The notes under the pieces are model-generated. The model saw nothing but the letters and a program-made list of their open reading frames with translations, was not told the origin of the DNA and made no database searches. Positions 25,467-33,927 of a stretch of 64,000 bases of DNA are shown piece by piece. Position numbers and translations under genes: made by a program. Each line of letters starts with the position of its first letter. Position 1 is the stretch's first letter. Source of the stretch: Eubacterium ruminantium (lineage in GTDB: Bacteria > Bacillota > Clostridia > Lachnospirales > Lachnospiraceae); assembly GCF_900167085.1 (NCBI RefSeq), contig NZ_FUXA01000007.1, positions 62,001 to 126,000 of the forward strand, given 5' to 3'.

Positions 25467-26201
25467 TCATATATAAATTTCCACTGTAATAGCTAATCTA
25501 TCTTTCTTCGTCTTTCCATTTTCTCTTACAAAAATGAATTTACCATGCCCCCTGACAGAAACCCTGTCTCCTTCAGTAAGGCTCTTTTCTTTCTTCGTAG
25601 CTGTTCTTCCATTTATAAAAATGCGTCCTTCATTTATTATCTCCGCCGCGCTTTCTCTGGACATATTGAAAATCCTTGCAATAACAGCATCAAGTCTGTT
25701 GGAACTTATAACAACCTGTCTTTCTTCTTTTTCTATCACTAAATTATCTTCAATCTCTGAAATCTCTTGTACATCCACAGCCGTATGCTTTACCTTAAAA
25801 AGATTATCGCAAATAAATTCCGCCATATGTTCAAGAACGAAAACATACGCATTTTCCTTTATAAGGATATCCCCCAGCATTTCTCTTGTAATCCCAAGAT
25901 TTATCAATGCTCCAAGGTAATCTCTGTGTGTAAGCTTTTCGGCATACTTGGCCCCCCGCGGCATAATCTTTATGAGCTTAATCGGTGGCTCTTCCGTATA
26001 AGAACACATTTCTTCATTCCCAAATATGATCATGCCGCGTTCCGCTTCATCATATCCGCCATATATCCTATATGGCACATTGATGGATTGTGCATAATCA
26101 AGAAATGAGGCAAGATCACCTTGCCCCATAAAATCCGTGTAAGTATATGTTCCGGTTCTCTCTGCTCTTTTTGCGAGCTCCTCTATCCTTTTTCTGTCCA
26201 T
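25467..26201 (-). CDS. ylmH: YlmH-like S4-domain RNA-binding protein
   Basis: 244 residues. YlmH binds RNA and in Bacillus is linked to cell division gene clusters and to rescue of stalled ribosomal complexes. N-terminal part has YTYTDFMGQGDLASFLDYAQ near residue 19; the C-terminal S4 domain (about 165-235) contains SSNRLDAVIARIFNMSRESA and NGRTATKKEKSLTEGDRVSV. Start ATG follows AGGAAGTT, which belongs to the last unit of the 24-bp repeat array. It is not beside ylmEFG here, its usual neighbours. Confidence 0.88.
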   Translation of the reverse strand: MDRKRIEELAKRAERTGTYTYTDFMGQGDLASFLDYAQSINVPYRIYGGYDEAERGMIIFGNEEMCSYTEEPPIKLIKIMPRGAKYAEKLTHRDYLGALINLGITREMLGDILIKENAYVFVLEHMAEFICDNLFKVKHTAVDVQEISEIEDNLVIEKEERQVVISSNRLDAVIARIFNMSRESAAEIINEGRIFINGRTATKKEKSLTEGDRVSVRGHGKFIFVRENGKTKKDRLAITVEIYI

Positions 26202-26377
26202 AACTTCCTATCAATTCTCAATCGAAACTTCTTATCAATTATTGTTCATAACTTCCTGTTAATTCTCGATCATAAATTCCTATCAATTATTGTTCATAAC
26301 TTCCTGTTAATTCTCGAGCACAAATTCCTATCAATTATTGATCATAACTTCTTATTAATTATTGATAGTAACTTCCA
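26202..26377. repeat. 24-bp tandem repeat linking mscS and ylmH
   Basis: Seven units starting at 26202, 26226, 26250, 26274, 26298, 26322 and 26346, plus a partial one, of the type aacttcctgttaattctcgatcat. Two subtypes alternate in part, giving a 48-bp super-period. The array overlaps the last codons and stop of mscS at one end and abuts the ATG of ylmH at the other. On the minus strand most units read as a purine-rich site, start codon, three codons and stop. Confidence 0.95.
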
Positions 26378-27236
26378 GTTGATTAAATGGTATTACTACA
26401 CCATTCTCGTCGAACTGTTTCTTTATTTCTTCTGTTACTGCCCATCTTGCAGTATGAAAATCAGGACTCTTAACCCAGAATCTGACTCCGAACTTCACAG
26501 CACTATCCATGAATTCATCCACAAAACTTACAGCACCTTTATCTTTCAAAGTAAGCTCATTATCCAAAGCCGTTTTAATAAGAATATCCTTCACAGTCTT
26601 CATATCACTTTTATAGGATACACCAATCTTAATCTCAACCATTCTTTCGCCAAGCTTTGTGACATTAATGATTGAAGTATTGGAAAGGTTGCCGTTCGGG
26701 ATAACCACAACTCTGTTATCAACGGTTCTAAGCTTTGTATAGAATACATCAATGCCTATTACCGTACCTTCGCATTTAGTATGATTTTCAATGATATAAT
26801 CACCGACATCGAAAGGCTTAAGTATAAGTATCAGCACACCACCGGCAAGATTTGAAAGACTTCCCTGAAGTGCAAGTCCTATAGCAATACCCGAAGCTCC
26901 AAGTATCGTTACAAATGAAGTAACCTGGAATCCAAGCAACGAAGCCGCCGATATAAATAATAATATATAAAGAATTATCCTTATAAATGAAATCAGGAAT
27001 CCTGAAACACTCGCCGATAATTTATGCCTGTCAAATGACTTATGGATAATCTTCAGTACAACTTTTATTACCTTACTTCCAATATAAATGAATAATAAAG
27101 TCAGTAAGACATATACACCTTTTTCGACTATCCAATCCAGCGCCTTATCCAGCCATACCGATATTTTACTTTTATTTTTTTCTGCACCTTTTATGAACTC
27201 TTCGGCTACATCTTTGTAAATATTTATCATAGACAT
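26355..27236 (-). CDS. mscS: Small-conductance mechanosensitive channel MscS
   Basis: 293 residues. MscS opens under membrane tension to release solutes in hypo-osmotic shock. Three TM segments lie at about 35-55, 75-95 and 100-125, the last being the glycine/alanine-rich pore helix (TILGASGIAIGLALQGSLSN, then LAGGVLILILKPFDVGDYI). The beta domain (VVVIPNGNLSNTSIINVT) and alpha/beta C-terminus follow. The final codons and stop lie in the last unit of the 24-bp repeat. It lies 30 bp after glgB. Confidence 0.94.
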   Translation of the reverse strand: MSMINIYKDVAEEFIKGAEKNKSKISVWLDKALDWIVEKGVYVLLTLLFIYIGSKVIKVVLKIIHKSFDRHKLSASVSGFLISFIRIILYILLFISAASLLGFQVTSFVTILGASGIAIGLALQGSLSNLAGGVLILILKPFDVGDYIIENHTKCEGTVIGIDVFYTKLRTVDNRVVVIPNGNLSNTSIINVTKLGERMVEIKIGVSYKSDMKTVKDILIKTALDNELTLKDKGAVSFVDEFMDSAVKFGVRFWVKSPDFHTARWAVTEEIKKQFDENGVVIPFNQLEVTINN

Positions 27237-27266
27237 TACCTGTTATTTACCATAAATGATCACTTA

Positions 27267-29528
27267 CTACTTTGCTGTCTTCTTAGCAGGCGATTTACTG
27301 CCGCTTTTCTTCTTAAATACAGAAACCGATAAAGCAGGCACGGTTATCTGGATATACTGATTTCTTTCATCAACCGAACCGACTTTTGTCTGTCTCACAG
27401 TTTTATTATTCTTTCCTTCTCCACCGAATTTAGCATTATCGCTTGAGAAAATTTCCTGCCATTTTCCTTCTGAAGGAACACCAAGCTTATAATTCTTCTG
27501 TTCAACCGGAGTGAAGTTGCAGACAACCACAAGAGTATCTTTCTCATTCTTAGCATTTCTCTCATATGATACGATGCTTCTGTTGGCATCATTTACACTG
27601 ATCCAGTTAAATCCTTCAGGTGATGAATCATATTCATAAAGCGCAGGCTCAGAATTATATAATTTATTAAGTTCTTTCACGTAATCCTGAATACATCTAT
27701 GGGCATCAAACTCAAAAAGAGACCAGTCAAGTTCAGAGGACTCATTGAATTCAGCAAACTGAGCGAATTCCTGTCCCATGAAAATGAGTTTCTTTCCCGG
27801 ATGAGTCATCATAAATCCGTATGCCGTTCTAAGGTTAGAAAATTTATCTTCATATCCTCCCGGCATCTTCTGTATCATAGAGCCTTTTTCATGAACAACT
27901 TCATCATGCGAAAGTACAAGAATGAATTTCTCACTAAATGCATACATCATACTGAATGTAAGCTCATTATGATGATATTTTCTGTATAAAGGATCAAGTT
28001 TCATATAAGACAGGAAATCATTCATCCATCCCATATTCCACTTATAATCAAATCCCATGCCGCCATCTTCTACATTATGAGTCATCATAGGCCATGCCGT
28101 TGACTCTTCTGCTATCATAATGACGCCGGGATAGTTTTCTTTCATTTTCTGATTTACCTCTTTAATGAAAGCTATCGCCTCGAGATTTTCATTACCGCCA
28201 TAAATGTTCGGTCTCCACTCGCCGCCATTTCTTCCATAATCAAGGTAAAGCATTGATGCAACCGCATCAACTCTGATTCCGTCTATATGATACTTGTCAG
28301 CCCAGTAAAGTGCATTTGCAACAAGGAAATTCTTTACTTCATTTCTTCCGTAATCAAATATATAAGTTCCCCAGTGAGGATGCTCTCCACGTAAAGGATC
28401 CTGATTCTCATATAAAGGAGTTCCGTCAAATCTTCCAAGCCCATGTTCGTCACGAGGGAAATGTGCAGGTACCCAGTCAATGATGACACCGATACCCTTT
28501 GTATGCATATAATCCACGAATCCCATGAACTCTTCCGGCGATCCGTATCTTGATGTCGGAGCATAATATCCTGTTATCTGATAGCCCCATGAAGGATCAT
28601 ACGGATGTTCCATAATAGGCATAAGTTCAACATAGTTGTAACCCATTTCCTTCATATAATCCGCAAGCCTTATAGCTATCTCTCTGTAACTGTAAAATTC
28701 TCTTCCATCATCAGGACGTTTCCACGATCCCAAATGAACTTCATAGATATTAAGAGGTTTTTCTAATGGTACCTTGTCATCTTTAGCACCTTCATTTGAC
28801 GAACTTCTTGCATCTATCCATTTCTTATCATGCCAAATATAATCAAGAGTCGTTACCTTTGAAGCATTTGCAGGTCTGATCTCAGATGTAAATGCATAAG
28901 GGTCACTCTTCATGAAAACATCGCCCTTTTTGGATCTTATTTCATATTTATAAATCTCATCAGTAAGATTGCCCGGAATAAACAGTTCAAAAATGCCCGA
29001 ATAATCAAGCTTTCTCATCTGATGACGTCTTCCATCCCAATTATTGAAATTACCGACAACTGATACACGCTCTGCATTTGGCGCCCATACTGCAAAAAGC
29101 GTACCTTTTACGCCATCAACAACCATTGGATGAGAGCCTAATTTTTCATATATTTCATAATGAATGCCCTCATTGAATCTGCTGATATCTATAGGATCAA
29201 TAACAGGCTCGAAAACGTATGGGTCTACTGTCTTCTGCTCTGTTCCATCCTCATATTTTATATCAAGCTCATAATCAAATGATTTCTTATCTTTGATGCA
29301 GATTGAGAAAAATCCCTCATATCTCTCAGAAATAAGTGAATAGCGTTTTTTGTCTTTTTTATCAATTACCGTAACCACCTTAGCCCCGGGAATAAATGCA
29401 TTTACATATACATCATCTAAGCATTCATGTATTCCAAGTATATGATGCGGATTATCATGTCTTGCATTTACCAGAGCTTCTACTTCCATCCAATTTATAG
29501 CAAAAACAGCTCTTCTCTTTGACGCCAT
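27267..29528 (-). CDS. glgB: 1,4-alpha-glucan branching enzyme
   Basis: 753 residues, GH13. It makes alpha-1,6 branches in glycogen. Residues 1-110 form an N1-type module, about 125-230 a CBM48 (WAPNAERVSVVGNFNNWDGR), then the TIM barrel with nucleophile Asp in DGIRVDAVASMLYLDYGR near 422, acid/base Glu in IAEEST near 475 and SHDEVVHEKGSM near 545. A Lys/Ala/Ser tail ends the protein. No other glycogen gene is nearby. It lies 12 bp after the DUF1015 gene. Confidence 0.97.
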   Translation of the reverse strand: MASKRRAVFAINWMEVEALVNARHDNPHHILGIHECLDDVYVNAFIPGAKVVTVIDKKDKKRYSLISERYEGFFSICIKDKKSFDYELDIKYEDGTEQKTVDPYVFEPVIDPIDISRFNEGIHYEIYEKLGSHPMVVDGVKGTLFAVWAPNAERVSVVGNFNNWDGRRHQMRKLDYSGIFELFIPGNLTDEIYKYEIRSKKGDVFMKSDPYAFTSEIRPANASKVTTLDYIWHDKKWIDARSSSNEGAKDDKVPLEKPLNIYEVHLGSWKRPDDGREFYSYREIAIRLADYMKEMGYNYVELMPIMEHPYDPSWGYQITGYYAPTSRYGSPEEFMGFVDYMHTKGIGVIIDWVPAHFPRDEHGLGRFDGTPLYENQDPLRGEHPHWGTYIFDYGRNEVKNFLVANALYWADKYHIDGIRVDAVASMLYLDYGRNGGEWRPNIYGGNENLEAIAFIKEVNQKMKENYPGVIMIAEESTAWPMMTHNVEDGGMGFDYKWNMGWMNDFLSYMKLDPLYRKYHHNELTFSMMYAFSEKFILVLSHDEVVHEKGSMIQKMPGGYEDKFSNLRTAYGFMMTHPGKKLIFMGQEFAQFAEFNESSELDWSLFEFDAHRCIQDYVKELNKLYNSEPALYEYDSSPEGFNWISVNDANRSIVSYERNAKNEKDTLVVVCNFTPVEQKNYKLGVPSEGKWQEIFSSDNAKFGGEGKNNKTVRQTKVGSVDERNQYIQITVPALSVSVFKKKSGSKSPAKKTAK

Positions 29529-29539
29529 GCTAAACCTCC

Positions 29540-30775
29540 CTAATCAAGTGTATGAATAAAAATACCGCTTCTCAGCTTTGGCTCAAACCATGTTGATTTT
29601 GGTGGCATAAGTCTATGATCGTCTGCCACTTTAAAGAGTTCATCTATTGATGTAGGATACATAGAAAATGCTATCTGCATATCATTTTCAACTCGTCTCT
29701 CAAGTTCCTTAAGTCCCCTAATACCTCCTACGAAATCTATACGCTTATCAACACGTGGATCTCCTATTCCAAGGATTGGTCCAAGTATCTGATTCTGAAG
29801 TATAGATACGTCTAATCCATCAACGGCATCGTCGGATTTATACTCTTCTTTTACTGAAAGCTTATACCATTTTCCGGAAATGTACATACCGAAAATCCCC
29901 TTATTTTCAGGCTTATACATTGTTAAAACTTCTTCAACATCACAGATATTCTTAATCTTATCCATGAATTCTTCTTCCGTTAATCCGTTAAGATCTTTAA
30001 CAACTCTGTTGTAATCAAGAATCTTAAGTTCATTATCAGGGAAAAGAACAGAAAGGAAATAGTTGAATTCCTCTTCTCCTGTATATCCCGGATTTTCTTC
30101 TCTTTTCTTAAGGCCAACCTTAACAGCAGAAGCTGCTCTATGATGACCATCAGCTATATAAATCTTATCGGTTGCAGCAAATTCACTTCTTATAGCCGCA
30201 ATATCATTTTCATCATCAATAACCCAAACATTATGAGTAATATCATCTTCAGAAGTAAAGCTATATAAAGCCTCGCCCTGCTTAACTTTATTTACTATCT
30301 GAGTAACAGCAGTTCTATTCCTATATGCAAGGAAAATAGGTCCTGTCTGAGCATTACATGTATAAACATGATTTATTCTGTCTGCTTCTTTATCAGCTCT
30401 GGTATTTTCATGCTTCATGATAACACCATTCTGATAATCATCAATCGATGCCGCAGCAACAATACCTGTCTGGTGTCTTCCGTCCATGATCAGTTCATAA
30501 ATATAATAAACATTTTTATCTTCATGAACGTAGCTTCCTTCTTTGATCATATCATAAAGCATGTCCTTAGCTTTCTGATATACTTCAGGAGCATACATGT
30601 CCTGTTCAGGTGGAAACTGTGTCTCAGGTCTGTCGATCCTTAAAAATGTATAAGGCTTGCCCTGAACCGCTTCAGCAGCTTCCTGTCTGTTATAAACATC
30701 ATACGGGAGAGCCGCAATACTGTCTTCCAAACCTTTTTTAGGTCTATATGCGGCAAATGGTCTTACTTCTGCCAT
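29540..30775 (-). CDS. DUF1015 family protein
   Basis: 411 residues from the ATG at 30773-30775, preferred over one two codons upstream because of GAGG spacing. The family signature VRPFAAYRPKKGLEDSIAAL at the N-terminus is followed by PYDVYN, KHENTRADKEADRINH near 120 and a conserved YIADGHHRAASAV near 206. The DGHHR element resembles the motif of ParB-like serine kinases (SerK/SbnI). DUF1015 genes often accompany serA/serC in Clostridia, as here. A role in serine or phosphoserine metabolism is an inference. Confidence 0.85.
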   Translation of the reverse strand: MAEVRPFAAYRPKKGLEDSIAALPYDVYNRQEAAEAVQGKPYTFLRIDRPETQFPPEQDMYAPEVYQKAKDMLYDMIKEGSYVHEDKNVYYIYELIMDGRHQTGIVAAASIDDYQNGVIMKHENTRADKEADRINHVYTCNAQTGPIFLAYRNRTAVTQIVNKVKQGEALYSFTSEDDITHNVWVIDDENDIAAIRSEFAATDKIYIADGHHRAASAVKVGLKKREENPGYTGEEEFNYFLSVLFPDNELKILDYNRVVKDLNGLTEEEFMDKIKNICDVEEVLTMYKPENKGIFGMYISGKWYKLSVKEEYKSDDAVDGLDVSILQNQILGPILGIGDPRVDKRIDFVGGIRGLKELERRVENDMQIAFSMYPTSIDELFKVADDHRLMPPKSTWFEPKLRSGIFIHTLD

Positions 30776-30813
30776 GATCATACCTCACTTATCATAAAAT
30801 CTCTTTAATGCAA

Positions 30814-30855
30814 GAAAAGGCTGTATTCGTGTCATTGCACCAACACAGCCTTTAC
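30814..30855 (-). terminator. Terminator after the P-loop kinase gene
   Basis: Stem aaaggctgt (30816-30824) with acagccttt (30845-30853), 20-nt loop, followed on the minus strand by UUUUCUU. It begins just after the kinase stop codon. Confidence 0.75.
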
Positions 30856-30858
30856 AAA

Positions 30859-31425
30859 TTAACCTCTAATAAATTTAACCGCTCCGGCTATAGAAGCCTT
30901 GAAATCTTCATCAGAATTGTTGTTGAAAACATAAAGTTCAGGAATATTTCCCGGTTTCTCAAAATTCTGAGTAGCAACATATTCATCCCAATGTTCAAGT
31001 TTCCAAACATCTCTGTCTGAATTTCTGCTGATCATTCTCTGATGTGCAACTTCTATGTCTGTATGAATCCAGATAACCGCAAGTTCTGCACCTTTTTCAG
31101 AAAGTTTTTCACGAAGAGACTGAAGATAGTCGTCATCTCTGATCTCATCTGTGAATGGAGCGTTGATCAATACTGTATCATTATATTCCAAAGCATCAAA
31201 TGCAAGGTCAAGAACAGCATAATACTCATAATCTCTGATCTCTCTCTGGAAGAACTCAGAAGATCTGTTATATTCCTGTCCTGCAACCTTAAAAATCTGC
31301 TTAGAAAGTACGATCAATGTGTCTTTGTCAAGATAGACACAGTTAGTTAAAGCCTTAGCAAGTTTTTTTGAAATAAATGTTTTTCCACAAGCCGGCGGAG
31401 AAGTAACTAAAACTAGTTTCTTCAT
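30859..31425 (-). CDS. AAA_33-type P-loop kinase
   Basis: 188 residues. The P-loop TSPPACGKTFISKKLA at residue 8 and VYLDKDTL near 30 match small ATP-dependent kinases of the AAA_33/zeta-toxin-like group. WIHTDIEVAHQRMISRNSDRD near 120-140 provides the arginine-rich lid. The substrate is not apparent. It lies between asd and DUF1015 and is terminated separately. No antitoxin-like partner is next to it, arguing against a toxin role. Confidence 0.75.
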   Translation of the reverse strand: MKKLVLVTSPPACGKTFISKKLAKALTNCVYLDKDTLIVLSKQIFKVAGQEYNRSSEFFQREIRDYEYYAVLDLAFDALEYNDTVLINAPFTDEIRDDDYLQSLREKLSEKGAELAVIWIHTDIEVAHQRMISRNSDRDVWKLEHWDEYVATQNFEKPGNIPELYVFNNNSDEDFKASIAGAVKFIRG

Positions 31426-31517
31426 CGACTTTACCTCCCTCTATAGAATGCTCTTATATATTAAATACATCAAATAATATTCTTTGATGGCACAGCCGAA
31501 AGATATTATAGCATAAA

Positions 31518-32606
31518 CTATTTCTTTTGGATATAGTCTTTTGCACAAAGTAATTCTGCTGATAATACCGCACCACCTGCAGCACCCCTAAGAGTATTGT
31601 GTGAAAGTCCAACAAACTTATAATCAAAAAGTGTATCTTCTCTGAGACGTCCCATAGAAACACCCATTCCATTCTCATAGTCAACATCAAGTGAAACCTG
31701 AGGTCTGTTATCTTCCTCAAGATACTGGATGAACTGCTTTGGAGCTGAAGGAAGATTAAGCTTCTGTGGTTCTCCGCTGAAGTTAACCCATCTGTCGATG
31801 ATTTCTTCCTTTGTAGGCTTCTTTCCAAAGTTAACAAATACAGTAGCTGTATGTCCGTTAAGAACAGGAACTCTTATACACTGACTTGTGATCTTTGGTC
31901 CGTTCTCACACTTCTTGATAACTCCGTCTTCAACCTTACCCCAGATTCTAAGTGGCTCCTGCTCACTCTTCTCTTCTTCACCACCGATATATGGAATGAT
32001 ATTTCCAACCATTTCCGGCCAATCCTTGAAAGTCTTACCTGCACCTGAAATAGCCTGATATGTAGAAACAACTACTTCCTTTGGCTCAAACTCTTTAAGT
32101 GCGAAGAGTGCAGGTGCATAACTCTGGATTGAGCAGTTAGGCTTAACAGCGATAAATCCTCTCTTTGTTCCGAGTCTTTCCTTCTGATATTTGATTACTT
32201 CATAATGCTCAGGATTAAGTTCAGGAACAACCATAGGTACGTCAGGTGTCCATCTGTGGGCGCTGTTGTTTGAAACAACCGGAGTCTCAGTCTTAGCATA
32301 AGCTTCCTCGATTGCCTTGATCTCATCCTTAGTCATATCTACTGCACTAAAAACAAAATCTACTGTTGAAGCAACTTTCTCAACTTCATTTACATTATAT
32401 AATTTAAGCCCCTTTACAGCTTCAGGAATTGGTGTATCCATCTTCCATCTTCCTTCTACTGCTTCCTCATATGTTTTACCTTCGCTTCTTGGGCTGGCAG
32501 CTACAGTTACAACTTCAAACCATGGATGATTCTCAAGGATAGAGATAAATCTCTGTCCTACCATACCTGTTGCTCCAAGTATACCTACTTTAAATTTCTC
32601 GCTCAT
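31518..32606 (-). CDS. asd: Aspartate-semialdehyde dehydrogenase (archaeal/fungal-type)
   Basis: 362 residues. Reduces aspartyl phosphate to aspartate semialdehyde for Lys, Met, Thr and diaminopimelate. NADP-binding GILGATGMVGQRFISIL at residue 8, active-site Cys in VKPNCSIQSYAPALFAL near 160 and the HTATVFVNF segment near 250 fit the shorter archaeal/fungal-type subfamily. It lies 33 bp after serA at the end of the amino acid block. Confidence 0.94.
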   Translation of the reverse strand: MSEKFKVGILGATGMVGQRFISILENHPWFEVVTVAASPRSEGKTYEEAVEGRWKMDTPIPEAVKGLKLYNVNEVEKVASTVDFVFSAVDMTKDEIKAIEEAYAKTETPVVSNNSAHRWTPDVPMVVPELNPEHYEVIKYQKERLGTKRGFIAVKPNCSIQSYAPALFALKEFEPKEVVVSTYQAISGAGKTFKDWPEMVGNIIPYIGGEEEKSEQEPLRIWGKVEDGVIKKCENGPKITSQCIRVPVLNGHTATVFVNFGKKPTKEEIIDRWVNFSGEPQKLNLPSAPKQFIQYLEEDNRPQVSLDVDYENGMGVSMGRLREDTLFDYKFVGLSHNTLRGAAGGAVLSAELLCAKDYIQKK

Positions 32607-32639
32607 AAAAAACTTCCTCTCTCTATTTGCACGAATATA

Positions 32640-33800
32640 TTATTTTACTATTCTAACTCTTACTACTCCATCGATAGCTGAAAGTGCAGCAGCCATATCT
32701 TCTGTTGCCTTCTCGCTGATATCAAGGATAGTATATGCATAATCGCCCTTTGACTTGCTTACCATCTCAGTAACGTTGATTCCCTTATTAGCGAAAACGC
32801 CTGTGAACTGTGTGAGCATATTAGGAATATTCTTATGACAAACTGTTACTCTTGATGCAGATTCACATACACCTGCTTCACAACGTGGATAGTTAACTGA
32901 GTTTACAACATTACCATTCTCGATAAAGTCACGAATCTCTTTAACAGCCATGATAGCACAGTTATCTTCTGATTCCTCAGTTGAAGCTCCAAGGTGAGGT
33001 GTACAGATAACTCCCTTATGTCCTGCAACTGTAGGATTAGCGAAGTCTGTAACATATCTCTTAACATGTCCTTCATCAATAGCATCAAGAAGAGCCTTCT
33101 CATCAATGAGAATATCTCTAGCGAAGTTAAGTACTACAACTCCATCCTTCATACGGCTGATAGCGTCTGCATTGATCATACCCTTTGTAGAATCAAGAAG
33201 TGGTACATGAACTGTGATGAAATCACAATTTGTATAAATATCATTTACGTTTGTGATGTGCTTAACGCTTCTTGAAAGCTTCCAAGCTGCATCAACTGAA
33301 ACATATGGATCATATCCGTAAACTTCCATACCAAGTGAAACTGCAGCGTTAGCAACAAGTGCACCGATAGCACCAAGTCCGATTACACCAAGTTTCTTAC
33401 CCTGGATTTCATTTCCTGCGAATGCTTTCTTCTTCTTTTCAGCTGTCTTTGCGATATCAGCGTCATCCTTTGACTCTGTTACCCAGTTAGCACCACCGAT
33501 GATATCTCTTGAACCAAGAAGAAGACCTGCAAGAACAAGCTCCTTAACACCGTTTGCGTTAGCACCTGGTGTATTGAAAACTACGATACCTTTCTCTGCA
33601 TATGCATCGATAGGAATATTGTTAACTCCGGCACCTGCACGGGCAACTGCAAGAAGTTTATCTGAAACAGTGAGGTCATGCATAGCTGCACTTCTTACGA
33701 GTACAACATCAGCCTCATTGAATTCTTCTGTAATCTGATAATCATTTGTAAATAAATCTGTTCCGCACTTAGCGATAGGATTAAGACAATTAATCTTCAT
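32640..33800 (-). CDS. serA: D-3-phosphoglycerate dehydrogenase
   Basis: 386 residues from ATG 33798-33800 with AAGGAG upstream; a longer frame to 33860 has no ribosome site. Oxidises 3-phosphoglycerate, first step of serine synthesis. Substrate domain NAVARAGAGVNNIPIDAYAEKG-like sequence appears near 60, the NAD site LGVIGLGAIGALVANAA near 140, catalytic His in TPHLGASTEESE near 265, and a C-terminal ACT domain (GVFANKGINVTEMVSKSKGD). Follows serC. Confidence 0.95.
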   Translation of the reverse strand: MKINCLNPIAKCGTDLFTNDYQITEEFNEADVVLVRSAAMHDLTVSDKLLAVARAGAGVNNIPIDAYAEKGIVVFNTPGANANGVKELVLAGLLLGSRDIIGGANWVTESKDDADIAKTAEKKKKAFAGNEIQGKKLGVIGLGAIGALVANAAVSLGMEVYGYDPYVSVDAAWKLSRSVKHITNVNDIYTNCDFITVHVPLLDSTKGMINADAISRMKDGVVVLNFARDILIDEKALLDAIDEGHVKRYVTDFANPTVAGHKGVICTPHLGASTEESEDNCAIMAVKEIRDFIENGNVVNSVNYPRCEAGVCESASRVTVCHKNIPNMLTQFTGVFANKGINVTEMVSKSKGDYAYTILDISEKATEDMAAALSAIDGVVRVRIVK

Positions 33801-33837
33801 GTTATATCCACTCCTTAATCTATATATATAGCTGTTT

Positions 33838-33889
33838 GGAATGAGTATATATATAGGCAAAGATGTGCCTATTTATATATACCCATTCC
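33838..33889 (-). promoter_or_regulatory. Long hairpin between serC and serA
   Basis: Arms of about 22-24 nt (33838-33859 and 33866-33889; ggaatgagtatatatatagg against cctatttatatataccca) around a 6-nt loop, with few mismatches. No U-run follows on the minus strand, so it is not a standard terminator. Its 3' arm (CTCATTCC) can also pair, with wobbles, to the serA Shine-Dalgarno region at 33808-33814. Confidence 0.55.
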
Positions 33890-33927
33890 TAACTTATTTT
33901 AATTCAAATATTAACTTAAGCAGTTGA

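Noticed and set aside
26121-26675. 184-codon plus-strand ORF spanning the 24-bp repeats and the mscS 3' end
   Set aside because: It is open only because the repeats lack stops in that frame; it lies antisense to two real genes and has no ribosome site.
30859-31425. Zeta-toxin-like interpretation of the small P-loop kinase
   Set aside because: No antitoxin gene is adjacent and the context is metabolic; a generic kinase call is safer.
31469-31486. Terminator after asd (catcaaa/tttgatg)
   Set aside because: Only a 7-bp AT-rich stem and no U-run; too weak to call.
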